A DNA stretch of 64,000 bases, from positions 41,499,512 through 41,563,511 of the forward strand of contig OZ020306.1 in NCBI GenBank assembly GCA_963971305.1, read 5' to 3'. The translations under genes and the position numbers were made by a program. Shown here one piece after another: positions 23,068 to 33,100 of this stretch. Position 1 is the stretch's first letter. Every line of letters starts with the position of its first letter. This DNA comes from Arcuatula senhousia (Eukaryota; Mollusca; Bivalvia; Mytilida; Mytilidae). Below the pieces are notes generated by a model. That model searched no databases and was not told the DNA's origin. It was given only the letters and a program-made list of their open reading frames with translations.

Positions 23068-23697
23068 ATGAATCTAGATATTGACCATGAAGAGACCGTC
23101 CCCTCGAAAACACAAACTTTTATTTGCCAATTTTGTCCAAAGACTTTCAGGCACATGTCGTCATTAAATAGACACTTTGCAAATCACTCGAACACCTGTT
23201 TTACCTGTGACCATTGTTCAAAGACCTTTAAAGCACTTTCCTATCTAAAGGGTCACATAAAACGTCAACACCAAGGTTCAATATCAGAGTTCCTGTGCCA
23301 CCAGTGTGGAAAAAAGTTCAAAAGCAAGGTTGCAGTTTCAAACCATATAACATTCAAGCATTCTAATGGTGGCAAAGCATGTAATGTTTGTGATAAGGTA
23401 TTCAAGGACAGGTACGCTCTACGAAGACACATGGGTTCCCACAACGATAATACTGTAACATGTGAGGACTGTGGAAAAATGGTAAAGGACATAGCTGCTC
23501 ATAACAAGTGTTGCCAAAAAAAGAAAAAAGTGTTTGTCTGTGATGAATGTAAGAAAAGGTTTTTATGCAAACGTTACCTTCGATGTCACATCAAAATGAA
23601 GCACCAGGGAGCAGAAAGTCATTACTGCGTATGTGGAAAGAGCTGTACATACAAATCCTCCTTAAAAATACACCAAAGGATTTGTGCTCAAAACTGA
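23068..23697 (+). CDS. C2H2 zinc-finger protein, terminal coding exon
   Basis: Likely a nuclear DNA-binding protein. A strong splice acceptor, TTTTTCAG, ends at 23058. The frame is open upstream in phase, and the first Met in the exon is at 23068 (MNLDIDHEETV), so the true start may lie in an upstream exon. About 210 residues hold seven finger-like units. Units 1-4 and 6 are regular CxxC..HxxxH-type, beginning FICQFCPKTF, FTCDHCSKTF, FLCHQCGKKF, ACNVCDKVF and FVCDECKKRF. Unit 5 (TCEDCGKM..H..CC) and the last (YCVCGKSCTY..H..C) are degenerate. The frame is intact and ends with TGA at 23695. AATAAA signals follow near 24176. It converges with the minus-strand gene at 24236. Confidence 0.85.
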   Translation: MNLDIDHEETVPSKTQTFICQFCPKTFRHMSSLNRHFANHSNTCFTCDHCSKTFKALSYLKGHIKRQHQGSISEFLCHQCGKKFKSKVAVSNHITFKHSNGGKACNVCDKVFKDRYALRRHMGSHNDNTVTCEDCGKMVKDIAAHNKCCQKKKKVFVCDECKKRFLCKRYLRCHIKMKHQGAESHYCVCGKSCTYKSSLKIHQRICAQN

Positions 23698-24235
23698 TAG
23701 TCTATATGTTAAAACGACATCTAATGTTGTGTAGAAAATGATAACCGTCCGTTTCTCGTTATACCTTCACTGTATTTAGTAACTGAAGTAAAATGCTACA
23801 TGTACATACTTTAAAACTGTACTACTTGTAACATGTGTTTGTTATATTATTATGATTTGCATTATTGTTGAACCTACAGGAAGTTTTGGTTTAGCTGCAT
23901 TATATATCATGCATATCAAAATTTATGTTTTTATTTAACATGTTCAACAATGGGAGATTGTTTTCAAGACTTGTGGTGTGAATTTGTGTTTTTGTGTGTA
24001 TGTAATTTAGTTCACCTGGCAGTCCCTGTATTACTATTTCTATTTTGAAAGTGATGTTTCATGTGATAGATTTTGTGTGCCATTTTTTACAAACACAAAA
24101 AGTTATATTAATTTTTACTTTACTATATTTTTGTTTTTACATTTTTACAATTTTCAGGAAAAATCTGTTTATTTTAATAAATCCGTTTTAATAAACGATT
24201 AAGAATTATCATTTTTAGTCCAAATAATTCAAAAG
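23698..24235. other. Convergent 3' flanks of two genes
   Basis: AT-rich. Plus-strand AATAAA occurs near 24176 and 24190, and minus-strand AATAAA (TTTATT on plus) near 24167. These could serve as poly(A) signals for the zinc-finger gene and the minus-strand gene respectively. Confidence 0.45.
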
Positions 24236-24386
24236 TTAGACACAGTCAGAGGCTATCCCTAGGCGCTTCGTTGAAAGTATTTTCGACTCATCAGTTTTGT
24301 GAAACTGTCTAACAGGTCCGGATACTTTCCCAAACTTTATCTTGCGTTTGCTCTTCTTCTTTCTTGGCAAATCAAAATCGTGATCC
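24236..24386 (-). pseudogene. Last exon (basic C-terminal tail) of the decayed gene
   Basis: The acceptor ATTTCCAG leads into DHDFDLPRKKKSKRKIKF and ends at IASDCV-stop. The cluster of Lys/Arg looks like a nuclear localisation signal. The exon is fully open. Confidence 0.7.
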
Positions 24387-24599
24387 CTGGAAATCAATTA
24401 ATAGTATTTTAAGTTATTTAGAATATAACAAAAATAGCATGCCGGTTGCTTTTACTTAAAATACCAAGGTCTAATGCATTATAAAACTATTCGAACAAAA
24501 ACATCAACACATAAAGCCTAAAACAAAATGTCAATCTAAAATTGATGCGTAGGGTGTGTTGCAATAATCAGAAAACTATTAACTCTCTAAGAGCAATTC

Positions 24600-24830
24600 A
24601 TGTACTCAAGTATTCAGTTTGCGTTGTCAGTCGATGTTCAGTTTTTTCAGTGTTTTCTGTTTGCTCGTGTTGTTTTCATTTTTGGTTTGTCTTTTGAATT
24701 ATTTGGACTTAACTATGGAATGCTCAATTCGTGGGGAGGGATCTTTGCTTTTATAGTCCATATAATAGAAAATAATGAGATGTGGAATAAGTGTACGCCA
24801 CACAACCCACACAATTAGCGGTTTGGAAGA
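24600..24830 (+). other. Fragment related to 59222-59370
   Basis: The nucleotides from AACTATGGAATG to CACACAACCCACA match, with many changes, those around 59234-59350. The frames share residues of the type IE-N-E/D-x-W-x-x-C-T-x-H-N. It could be a relic of a duplicated exon of an extracellular (Ig-like?) protein, or a dispersed repeat. It overlaps the intron of the minus-strand gene. Confidence 0.3.
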
Positions 24831-25067
24831 AGTTGAAATTGTCTAAGAAATAAAGTATAAAGTTCCATTTCGTTTGTTATCTGAACATACTAACAGGGTG
24901 GCTGAAAAAGGTAAGGTTGTAAATATGTGGAATTAAATTAACATTTTTGACGCCCCCCCCCCCTTTTCATCCCGAGTATAAACTAGATGAAATTACATCG
25001 GTAAGTAAAGTATTTCTTCTAAAAAACAAACGAGAAAAGAATTTGCCAGGCAAAATTAACTTTTTAC

Positions 25068-25190
25068 CTTGGTGTGATAGATATCATTTCTGGAATTAGG
25101 AGACCAGGCCTTTTCGGAATTGTCATCGAACTGTCTGCCTCATGGTCTGGGTATACGCCTGAATATCTGCTTGTTCTCATAAGGAATCCC
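25068..25190 (-). pseudogene. Second exon (41 codons) of the decayed gene
   Basis: Bounded by TTTTTCAG and CCAAG|GTAAAA on the minus strand. It is fully open, reading FLMRTSRYSGVYPDHEAD and then IPKRPGLLIPEM. The phase fits both neighbours. The coding is intact, unlike the large exon. Confidence 0.7.
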
Positions 25191-25199
25191 CTGAAAAAG

Positions 25200-25850
25200 A
25201 CACACAAAGCTTATTCTTAAACTAGATAAATAATAACATGGTTCTTGAATTTATATACATATGACACAACAATGAATTGTTACAAAAATAGTAGCGGGAT
25301 ATACAGGGTTCACAAACGTATTATTTAGATTTTTACATTCAATCCCTAATTACAAATCAGGGGCAGATACAGACATTTTCGAAAGGGGGTTCCACATACT
25401 GGCTGCTGTGTACCAAAAGGGGGGGTCCAGGCCATTTTGCTGAAAATTTACTTGAAAAGTTTTTAGAATTAGGAGGAAAAGGAGGTGTTCCGACACCAGG
25501 AACCACCCCACTCTATATCCACCAATGCTTACAGCAGGGACTTGTAATTTGAAATGAATTAATTTGTCATTATTTCATCGTAAGCATATGCCGTGATATG
25601 AGTGTTGTATGCTCGAATTTTAAATTAAAATAAATTAAATTTTATAAGTATTATTTTGACTACATTTTAATAGGAAGCGACAATTTGATTTTTATGAGCT
25701 GATATGGATAGACTTTTGCATTCTGTCGTTTTGGGAAAATTGACAACTAGAATTTTTTTATTCAAAATCACCATAATTTTTAAACAAACTCTGCAACCGG
25801 CCTTTTTTTATTTCAAATGTCACCCCCTTTAAATCATATGATCGCTTCCC
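25200..25850. other. Intron of the minus-strand gene
   Basis: No coding signal. It lies between the donor at 25904 and the acceptor at 25191 of the minus-strand gene. Confidence 0.55.
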
Positions 25851-25904
25851 TATTCAGTAGAACGGCCAAATATGTAGATGAAGATAAACGTGTACTTTAC
25901 CAAC

Positions 25905-28900
25905 CTTTTAGAATTTGACTTGAAAGTCATGACCTCGACAACGCTAGACATCAAGCTAGGTACATCACGTGCCTTAATTGAGACCTGTGTCGTTGGATAA
26001 AGTGTTTGCAAAAGTCCAACTGTGGTCTCCGCTGCAAGACTGCCAACTGATCTGATATTATATGTATCAGTAAGCGCATGGAGTTGAAGTTTACTGTCTA
26101 TATCTATAAGCATGCCGTCGAATGTTACAACCGGAATTCCTTTGAAATAGCGTCCTGCAGTAGGAAATCTGCAAAAATCTATACCATCAAGTAAAAACTT
26201 TCTCATTGCGACTAATTTGTTTATACGAAGAACTGCTGGTATACCTGGGTCGTCGCATGCCGAATACCACTCTCGAATTAACTTTGTTAGTTCAGCAGAT
26301 TCCAAGAACCCATTATTCCTCATCCATTCTTCTACGTCTTGGGAAAAGTGTGTCCTTGCGTTTGCTACGCTTTGCTTATCAATCAGGTCATCTACTAAAG
26401 GTATTGTCAAAAGAGTTTCATTTGACTTTGCACACTATTTCCAGCCAGAAGAAGATATGCCACTTATACCTCTTGTACTAGTAAGAACGCGTAAATGTGT
26501 CAGATTATGTGAGCAGTCAATACTTTTGCATAACCAATCACCTGATGCATCACTTCGCTCAGGGTACGGCTCAGGGTACGAAAAACCAAAAAGGAATTAC
26601 TTCATTTGAATCATTAATTGCCATAGGACACTTGAAAGGAAATTGTTCTTGCCATTTTGCCAACTCGTCGTGAAATATATAGCTTGCATATGCGGCAGAT
26701 AGGACAGTTTTCGGATATTTTTTCGACTGAAGAACTTGTATGGATAATTTTCGCAATGAAATAAGGTTTCTTTTCCTCATTTTTTTCGTTTTTTTTAGTC
26801 ATTAGCTCAGTAAGACCCAATATTCCTCCCAAGAAGTTTACTTTTTGTTCTTTCTTCCACGATTTTTTAAACAATCTGTACTTTTCATCACGAAGTTTTT
26901 CTATGCAACCATAAATAACATTCATATCACGTATGCTCGTTTTCTTCTACATCTTCGTTTTCGGCTTCTTGCTGCGCAGATGACGTGTTTTCAATTGAAA
27001 TGGCCAAATCACTGTTACAATCCTGTGGTGGCTGGTGGTAACAAATTTCTACATCCAGTAAGTTTGCATCAAAATTATCCGATTGTTCATTTGACCCTGT
27101 ATCTATAGATTCCAAAGACTGCACCATCTCAGCAGACACTTCAGTTATTACAGACTGTATTTGCAGTTGATTGTCGGCATCATCATTTGCGAGATCGTTC
27201 AATACTACTTCAGGGAGCCATCTATTTCCCTCATCTTGATCAATATCAGTTGGTTTATTTCTCTCTTTATTCTTCTTTCTGTTTTGTGACCATAACTCTT
27301 TGTCATGTGTTGTCTCAATCCTTGAAAGACTGAAATTTATTGATGAGACATAAATCTTTCCACAGTCCAATTTCAACATACATACGGTTCTGAAATAGTC
27401 CTCTTTATCTATTTTCACAATCTCATCAATTAGTTTGATCAGTTCTTGCTTTGATAAGGATTTTGTTTTGTTCCATGTGTCTTTTTGGAGTTGGAAAATC
27501 GTAAGTGGTTGATCTTGCGAGTCTTGAGACATCAGCTTAATCCATTGTCCATCGGTGGCAAAACTTAAAATATTCAGACCATATATAGCTCGTACATTCT
27601 TTCAAAACATGGTCGGTTGCTTTCCTCATTGATTCAGAATTAAGTTTGTAGTCTTTCAATCCGTATGCAATTGGCACGGAACATGGGATTTCTGAAGTAG
27701 AATTTCTGTTTTTGTTTGTGATAACCCAAATCATTACTTCTGTTGCCTATAATTATGTCTAAATAGGTTATATCCACATTCAATAACTGACTTAGACTGA
27801 TTCATTATTCTGTCGGTATCCGAAGAGTCAAAAACTACGTCTTCATACCAAGTTTTGTTTCTATCTTCCGCTTTCATATAATGGTTATTATCCGCTAAAC
27901 AGGGCAAATGATATCGACAGACATTTTACAAGACGGTATTTCACATAGAAATTCTACATTTGTCATAGTAAAGTTCTTTACCTTTTCTTTGATTTCTTTA
28001 GTAATGGGTCTGCATTTTGTCGGCCTTTTCAATGTTTCATTGTCATATAGTTCAGTTGTTTCATTGCCTTTTTTCGAAGTTCGAACCAAACTTCGGAACG
28101 CTGCTTCACAAATCTGGGCTCTACTGGCATGTGTGTCAAGTTTTCAGAAGCTTCTCTTAGGAACGCAATATTAGTTTGCTTTGATGGATCTACAATGTTA
28201 TCTTGCAAATATGACCAAAATGATTTGTCTAAATAAGTACATAAAACCATGTTAAGCCCAATGGCTTCGAGTGCATTGGATATAAATTCACGAAGCTGAT
28301 AAATTGAAGCCTGTAACCCACTGATAACATATACATATCTAGATTCTTTCCACTTTTCGCCAGCTATTCCTTTAAACTTGTTTAGCCCAAAACTTTGTTT
28401 TAGAATAAGTTGCCTCCCGTCTTTGATGCTATTACTTATCAAGGTTATCACCTTTTTCAAGTCGTGAACTATGTTGTCTGATAGGCGATCATTCCTTTCA
28501 CCATATGTTGTTAGATCTGAGTCTCTCAATTTTGCTTTTACCTCATTTATCTTTGATACACTTTCATCGTTCTTTTTCCTTCTTTCTGCAAAGACAAGTC
28601 CACCCTCGTGGCCAAACATGTTAACATCTCCGCCTTTCGAGTCTATCCCAGATGTTAACTTTTTTTCCGTCCGCACATAACATGTATTCATTCTGACCAC
28701 TTGATTCTGATAAGGTTTTTAAGATTGGTTCTAGAACACAAGGTTGGACAAGTTTGGGGATGTGAATCTCACTAATATTAAAATCGTTTATTACAGTTGT
28801 AGATGGTACAGCAAAATTTACCATACTTTTTTCAGTCGGAAGTAGTCCACGCTGTTCGGCACCAGTTGATATCTGACCAATGTTTCTCGGACCACTCATA

Positions 28901-29064
28901 AAGAAAAAAAATTTAGCATGAAACAGTCTATACCCGGTTTTCCAAAATCGTTTTGTCATTTCGCCATATCTCATTTCCGATGTTACCTTAGTCGCCAAAT
29001 ATCGGGCGGTTTCTAGAAAACACATCAAAGATAAATTATCTAGTGGAAATTTGAGAAGCGTCAA
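25905..29064 (-). pseudogene. Main coding exon of the decayed gene
   Basis: Frame changes occur near 28662 (A7 run), 28063 (A6 run, at the apparent core deletion), 27900-27740 (several stops), 27585, 26926 (TGA) and 26800. One TAG lies near 26435. The last open part (26410-25905) reads from LVDDLIDKQ through REWYSACDDPGIP and GRYFKGIPVVTFDGM to VVEVMTFKSNSKR, then a donor GTTGGT. Two of the shifts are at A homopolymers, so sequencing error must be excluded there. Confidence 0.65.
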
Positions 29065-29424
29065 GTTGGTTACTTATTCCCTATTCATTATTCCTTGTTT
29101 AAATAAGGAATAAGTAACTGGTTATTTATTCCTTATTCTAAAAAGCACTAAATAGGGAATAAGTAACTGGTTACTTATTCCCTATTCCTTATTCCTTATT
29201 TAAATAATTCCTTATTCCTTGTTTAAATAAGGAATAAGTAACTGGTTACTTATTCCTTATTCTAAAAAGCACTAAATAGGGAATAAGTAACTGGTTACTT
29301 ATTCCCTATTCTTTATTCCTTATTTAAATAATTCCTTATTCCTCATTTAAATAAGGAATAAGTAACTGGTTACCTATTCCTTATTCTAAAAAGCACTAAA
29401 TAGGGAATAAGTAACTGGTTACTT
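29065..29424. repeat. 124-bp tandem repeat, about 2.7 units, strongly palindromic
   Basis: AAATAAGGAATAAG recurs at 29101, 29225 and 29349, a period of 124. Each unit contains GGAATAAGTAAC and its exact inverse GTTACTTATTCC separated by TG, and further copies of the same words in both orientations. The block directly truncates the 5' coding end of the minus-strand gene. Confidence 0.9.
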
Positions 29425-30117
29425 TGCGTCTGTCGTTCGTAAACTTTTTCAAACGTTAATTGCTCTGACGCCATAGTTCATTTGCAACCAAACTTAGTAC
29501 AGTTGTTAATTGGCACATGTGCTTCGAATCGTCTGTCTGTTTGTCGGGTTGTCAAAGTTGTTGAACTAAATGATTCAATTGATTCGATTTACATAGGCGC
29601 TTTAATGAATAAGTTACGTCATACTGATATTTCAAAACGTTTTTCATCAAACAAATTAAAAGAAATAACTGGCTAGGTACCTTAAATAGATAAATCTTTA
29701 AATCAATTGATAGATACTCGAGTATTATCTAATATAATGCAAGATTTTATTCAGATATTGTATAAAACTGAAAGCCAAACTACAAAATATGAAAATACGG
29801 AAACAAAAAATTAAAAATCTATTTTGTGCAACCTGAAAAGGGAAGTAATTTAAGCTACAAACATTTAAAGTTGAACTTAAAATCGGCATCCTCAAAAAAT
29901 TTGTAGAAACATTTTCAATCAGGAAATGTCAGCTTTTGATTTTTTTACACATAAATAAGATGCATAAACTGAAATTGTTTCAAAAGATGGCTCTAAATAA
30001 AGGCAAATGTCTACATTTTCGATATTTATAATAGACTCTCAAGGTTTATTTTTTTACATTTTTTTACTACGCGAACAGGAGCAAAAAAATGAAATAAAAA
30101 CACCGAAAAAAGGGGGG
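29425..30117. other. Non-coding flank of the satellite
   Basis: AT-rich. A segment near 29425-29515 (GTCTGTCGTTCGTAAACTTT and TTAATTGGCACATGTGCTTC) looks like a fragment of a dispersed mussel repeat. Nothing else is recognised up to the array edge. Confidence 0.4.
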
Positions 30118-33100
30118 CTGTGGAAAAATCCCCACGCTACCAGGCCCATTGGGACTGGGCTGATTTTGAAGGAGGGTCCATGGGGTCCACAACCTATATG
30201 GTCAATATCCTAACCATTTTTCGGTTTGTAAGAAATCCGGGTCCAAAAAGAGTGTAAATTATGCCTAAGGGTATGGGTTCTCCCCCCCTGTGGAAAAATC
30301 CCCACGCTACCAGGCCCATTGGGACTGGGCTGATTTTGAAGGAGGGTCCATGGGGTCCACAACCTATATGGTCAGTATCCTTACCATTTTTCGGTTTGTA
30401 AGAAATCCGGGTCCAAAAAGAGTGTAAATTAAGCCTAAGGGTATGGGTTCTCCCCCCCTGTGGAAAAATCCCCACGCTACCAGGCCCATTGGGACTGGGC
30501 TGATTTTGAAGGAGGGTCCATGGGGTCCACAACCTATATGGTCAATATCCTTACCATTTTTCGGTTTGTAAGAAATCCGGGTCCAAAAAGAGTGTAAATT
30601 AAGCCTAAGGGTATGGGTTCTCCCCCCCTGTGGAAAAATCCCCACGCCACCAGGCCCATTGGGACTGGGCTGATTTTGAAGGAGGGTCCATGGGATCCAC
30701 AACCTATATGGTCAATATCCTAACCATTTTTCGGTTTGTAAGAAATCCGGGTCCAAAAAGAGTGTAAATTAAGCCTAAGGGTATGGGTTCTCCCCCCCTG
30801 TGGAAAAATCCCCACGCTACCAGGCCCATTGGGACTGGGCTGATTTAGAAGGAGGGTCCATGGGGTCCACAACCTATATGGTCAATATCCTTACCATTTT
30901 TCGGTTTGTAAGAAATCCGGGTCCAAAAAGAGTGTAAATTAAGCCTAAGGGTATGGGTTCTACCCCCCTGTGGAAAAATCCCCACGCTACCAGGCCCATT
31001 GGGACTGGGCTGATTTTGAAGGAGGTTCCATGGGGTCTACAACCTATATGGTCAATATCCTTACCATTTTTCGGTTTGTAAGAAATCCGGGTCCAAAAAG
31101 AGTGTAAATTAAGCCTAAGGGTATGGGTTCTCCCCCCCTGTGGAAAAATCCTCACGCTACCAGGCCCATTGGGACTGGGCTGATTTTGAAGGAGGGTCCA
31201 TGGGGTCCACAACCTATATGGTCAATATCCTTACCATTTTTCGGTTTGTAAGAAATCCGGGTCCAAAAAGAGTGTAAATTAAGCCTAAGGGTATGGGTTC
31301 TCCCCCCTGTGGAAAAATCCCCACGCTACCAGGCCCATTGGGACTGGGCTGATTTTGAAGGAGGGTCCATGGGGTCCACAACCTATATCGTCAATATCCT
31401 TACCATTTTTCGGTTTGTAAGAAATCCGGGTCCAAAAAGAGTGTAAATTAAGCCTAAGGGTATGGGTTCTCCCCCCCCTGTGGAAAAATCCCCACGCTAC
31501 CAGGCCCATTGGGACTGGGCTGATTTTGAAGGAGGGTCCATGGGGTCCACAACCTATATGGTCAATATCCTTACCATTTTTCGGTTTGTAAGAAATCCGG
31601 GTCCAAAAAGAGTGTAAATTAAGCCTAAGGGTATGGGTTCTCCCCCCTGTGGAAAAATCCCCACGCTACCAGGCCCATTGGGACTGGGCTGATTTTGAAG
31701 GAGGGGCCATGGGGTCCACAACCTATACGGTCAATATCCTTACCATTTTTCGGTTTGTAAGAAATCAAGGTCCAAAAAGAGTGTGAATTAAGCCTAAGGG
31801 TATGGGTTCTACCCCCCTGTGGAAAAATCCCCACGCTACCAGGCCCATTGGGACTGGGCTGATTTTGAAGGATAGTCCACGGGGTCCACAACCTATATGG
31901 TCAATAGCCTTACCATTTTTCGGTTTGTAAGAAATCCGGGCCCAAAAAGAGTGTAAATTAAGCCTAAGGGTATGGGTTCTTCCCCCCCCTGTGGAAAAAT
32001 CCCCACGCTACCAGGCCCATTGGGACTGGGCTGATTTTGAAGGAGGGTCCATGGGGTCCACAACCTATATGGTCAATATCCTTACCATTTTTCGGTTTGT
32101 AAGAAATCCGGGTCCAAAAAGAGTGTAAATTAAGCCTAAGGGTATGGGTTCTCCCCCCCCCCCCTGTGGAAAAATCGCCACGCTACCAGGCCCATTTGGA
32201 CTGGGATGATTTTGAAGGATGGTCCATGGGGTCCACAACCTATATGGTCAATATCCTTACCATTTTTTGGTTTGTAAGAAATCCGGGTCCAAAAAGAGTG
32301 TAAATTAAGCCTAAGGGTATGGGTTCTCCCCCCCCCCCCTGTGGAATTATCCCCACGCTACCAGGCCCATTGGGACTGGGCTGATTTTGAAGGAGGGTCC
32401 ATGGGGTCCATAACCTATATGGTCAATATCCTTACCATTTTTTGGTTTGTAAGAAATCCGGGTCCAAAAAGAGTGTAAATTAAGCCTAAGGGTATGGGTT
32501 CTCCCCCCTGTGGAAAAATCCCCACGCTACCAGGCCCATTGGGACTGGGCTGATTTTGAAGGAAGTTCCATGGGGTCTACAACCTATATGGTCAATATCC
32601 TTACCATTTTACGGTTTGTAAGAAATCCGGGTCCAAAAACAGTGTAAATTTAGCCTAAGGGTATGGGTTCTCCCCCCCTGTGGAAAAATCCCCACGCTAC
32701 CAGGCCCATTGGGACTGGGCTGATTTTGAAGGAGGGTCCATGGGGTCCACAACCTATATGGTCAATATCCTTACCATTTTTCGGTTTGTAAGGAATCCGG
32801 GTCCAAAAAGAGTGTAAATTAAGCCTAAGGGTATTGGTTCTCCCCCCTGTGGAAAAATCCCCACGCTACCAGGCCCATTGGGACTGGGCTGATTTTGAAG
32901 GAGGGTCCATGGGGTCCACAACCTATATGGTCAATATCCTTACCATTTTTCGGTTTGTAAGAAATCCGGGTCCAAAAAGAGTGTAAATTAAGCCTAAGGG
33001 TATGGGTTCTCCCCCCCTGTGGAAAAATCCCCACGCTACCAGGCCCATTGGGACTGGGCTGATTTTTAAGGAGGGTCCATGGGGTCCACAACCTATATGG

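Larger units (their letters stand above)
24236..29064 (-). pseudogene. Decayed three-exon gene of an invertebrate YqaJ-nuclease-associated family
   Basis: Exons on the minus strand are 29064-25905, 25190-25068 and 24386-24236. All junctions have GT..AG and matching phase, ending TAA at 24238. The protein contains, in order: SSGQNEYMLCADGKK; a frameshift at an A run near 28662; GGDVNMFGHEGGL; QRSEVWFELRKKA near 28060; after a break, ETLKRPTKCRPITKEIKEKV; PCSVPIAYGLKDYKLNSESM; FATDGQWIKL; a helical acidic region; YPEPYPERSD and LRVLTSTRGISG; and a basic tail PRKKKSKRKIKFGK. From memory, invertebrate proteins with this order carry a YqaJ-like nuclease core right after the RSEVW segment; here that stretch is missing. 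At least six stops or frameshifts. The N-terminus is cut by the tandem repeat at 29065. The family name is inferred. Confidence 0.65.

Noticed and set aside
30210..30240. CENP-B-box-like word in the satellite (TTCG followed by CCGGG)
   Set aside because: The spacing between TTCG and CGGG is several bases longer than in the CENP-B box and the middle A is absent, so I do not claim a CENP-B site.
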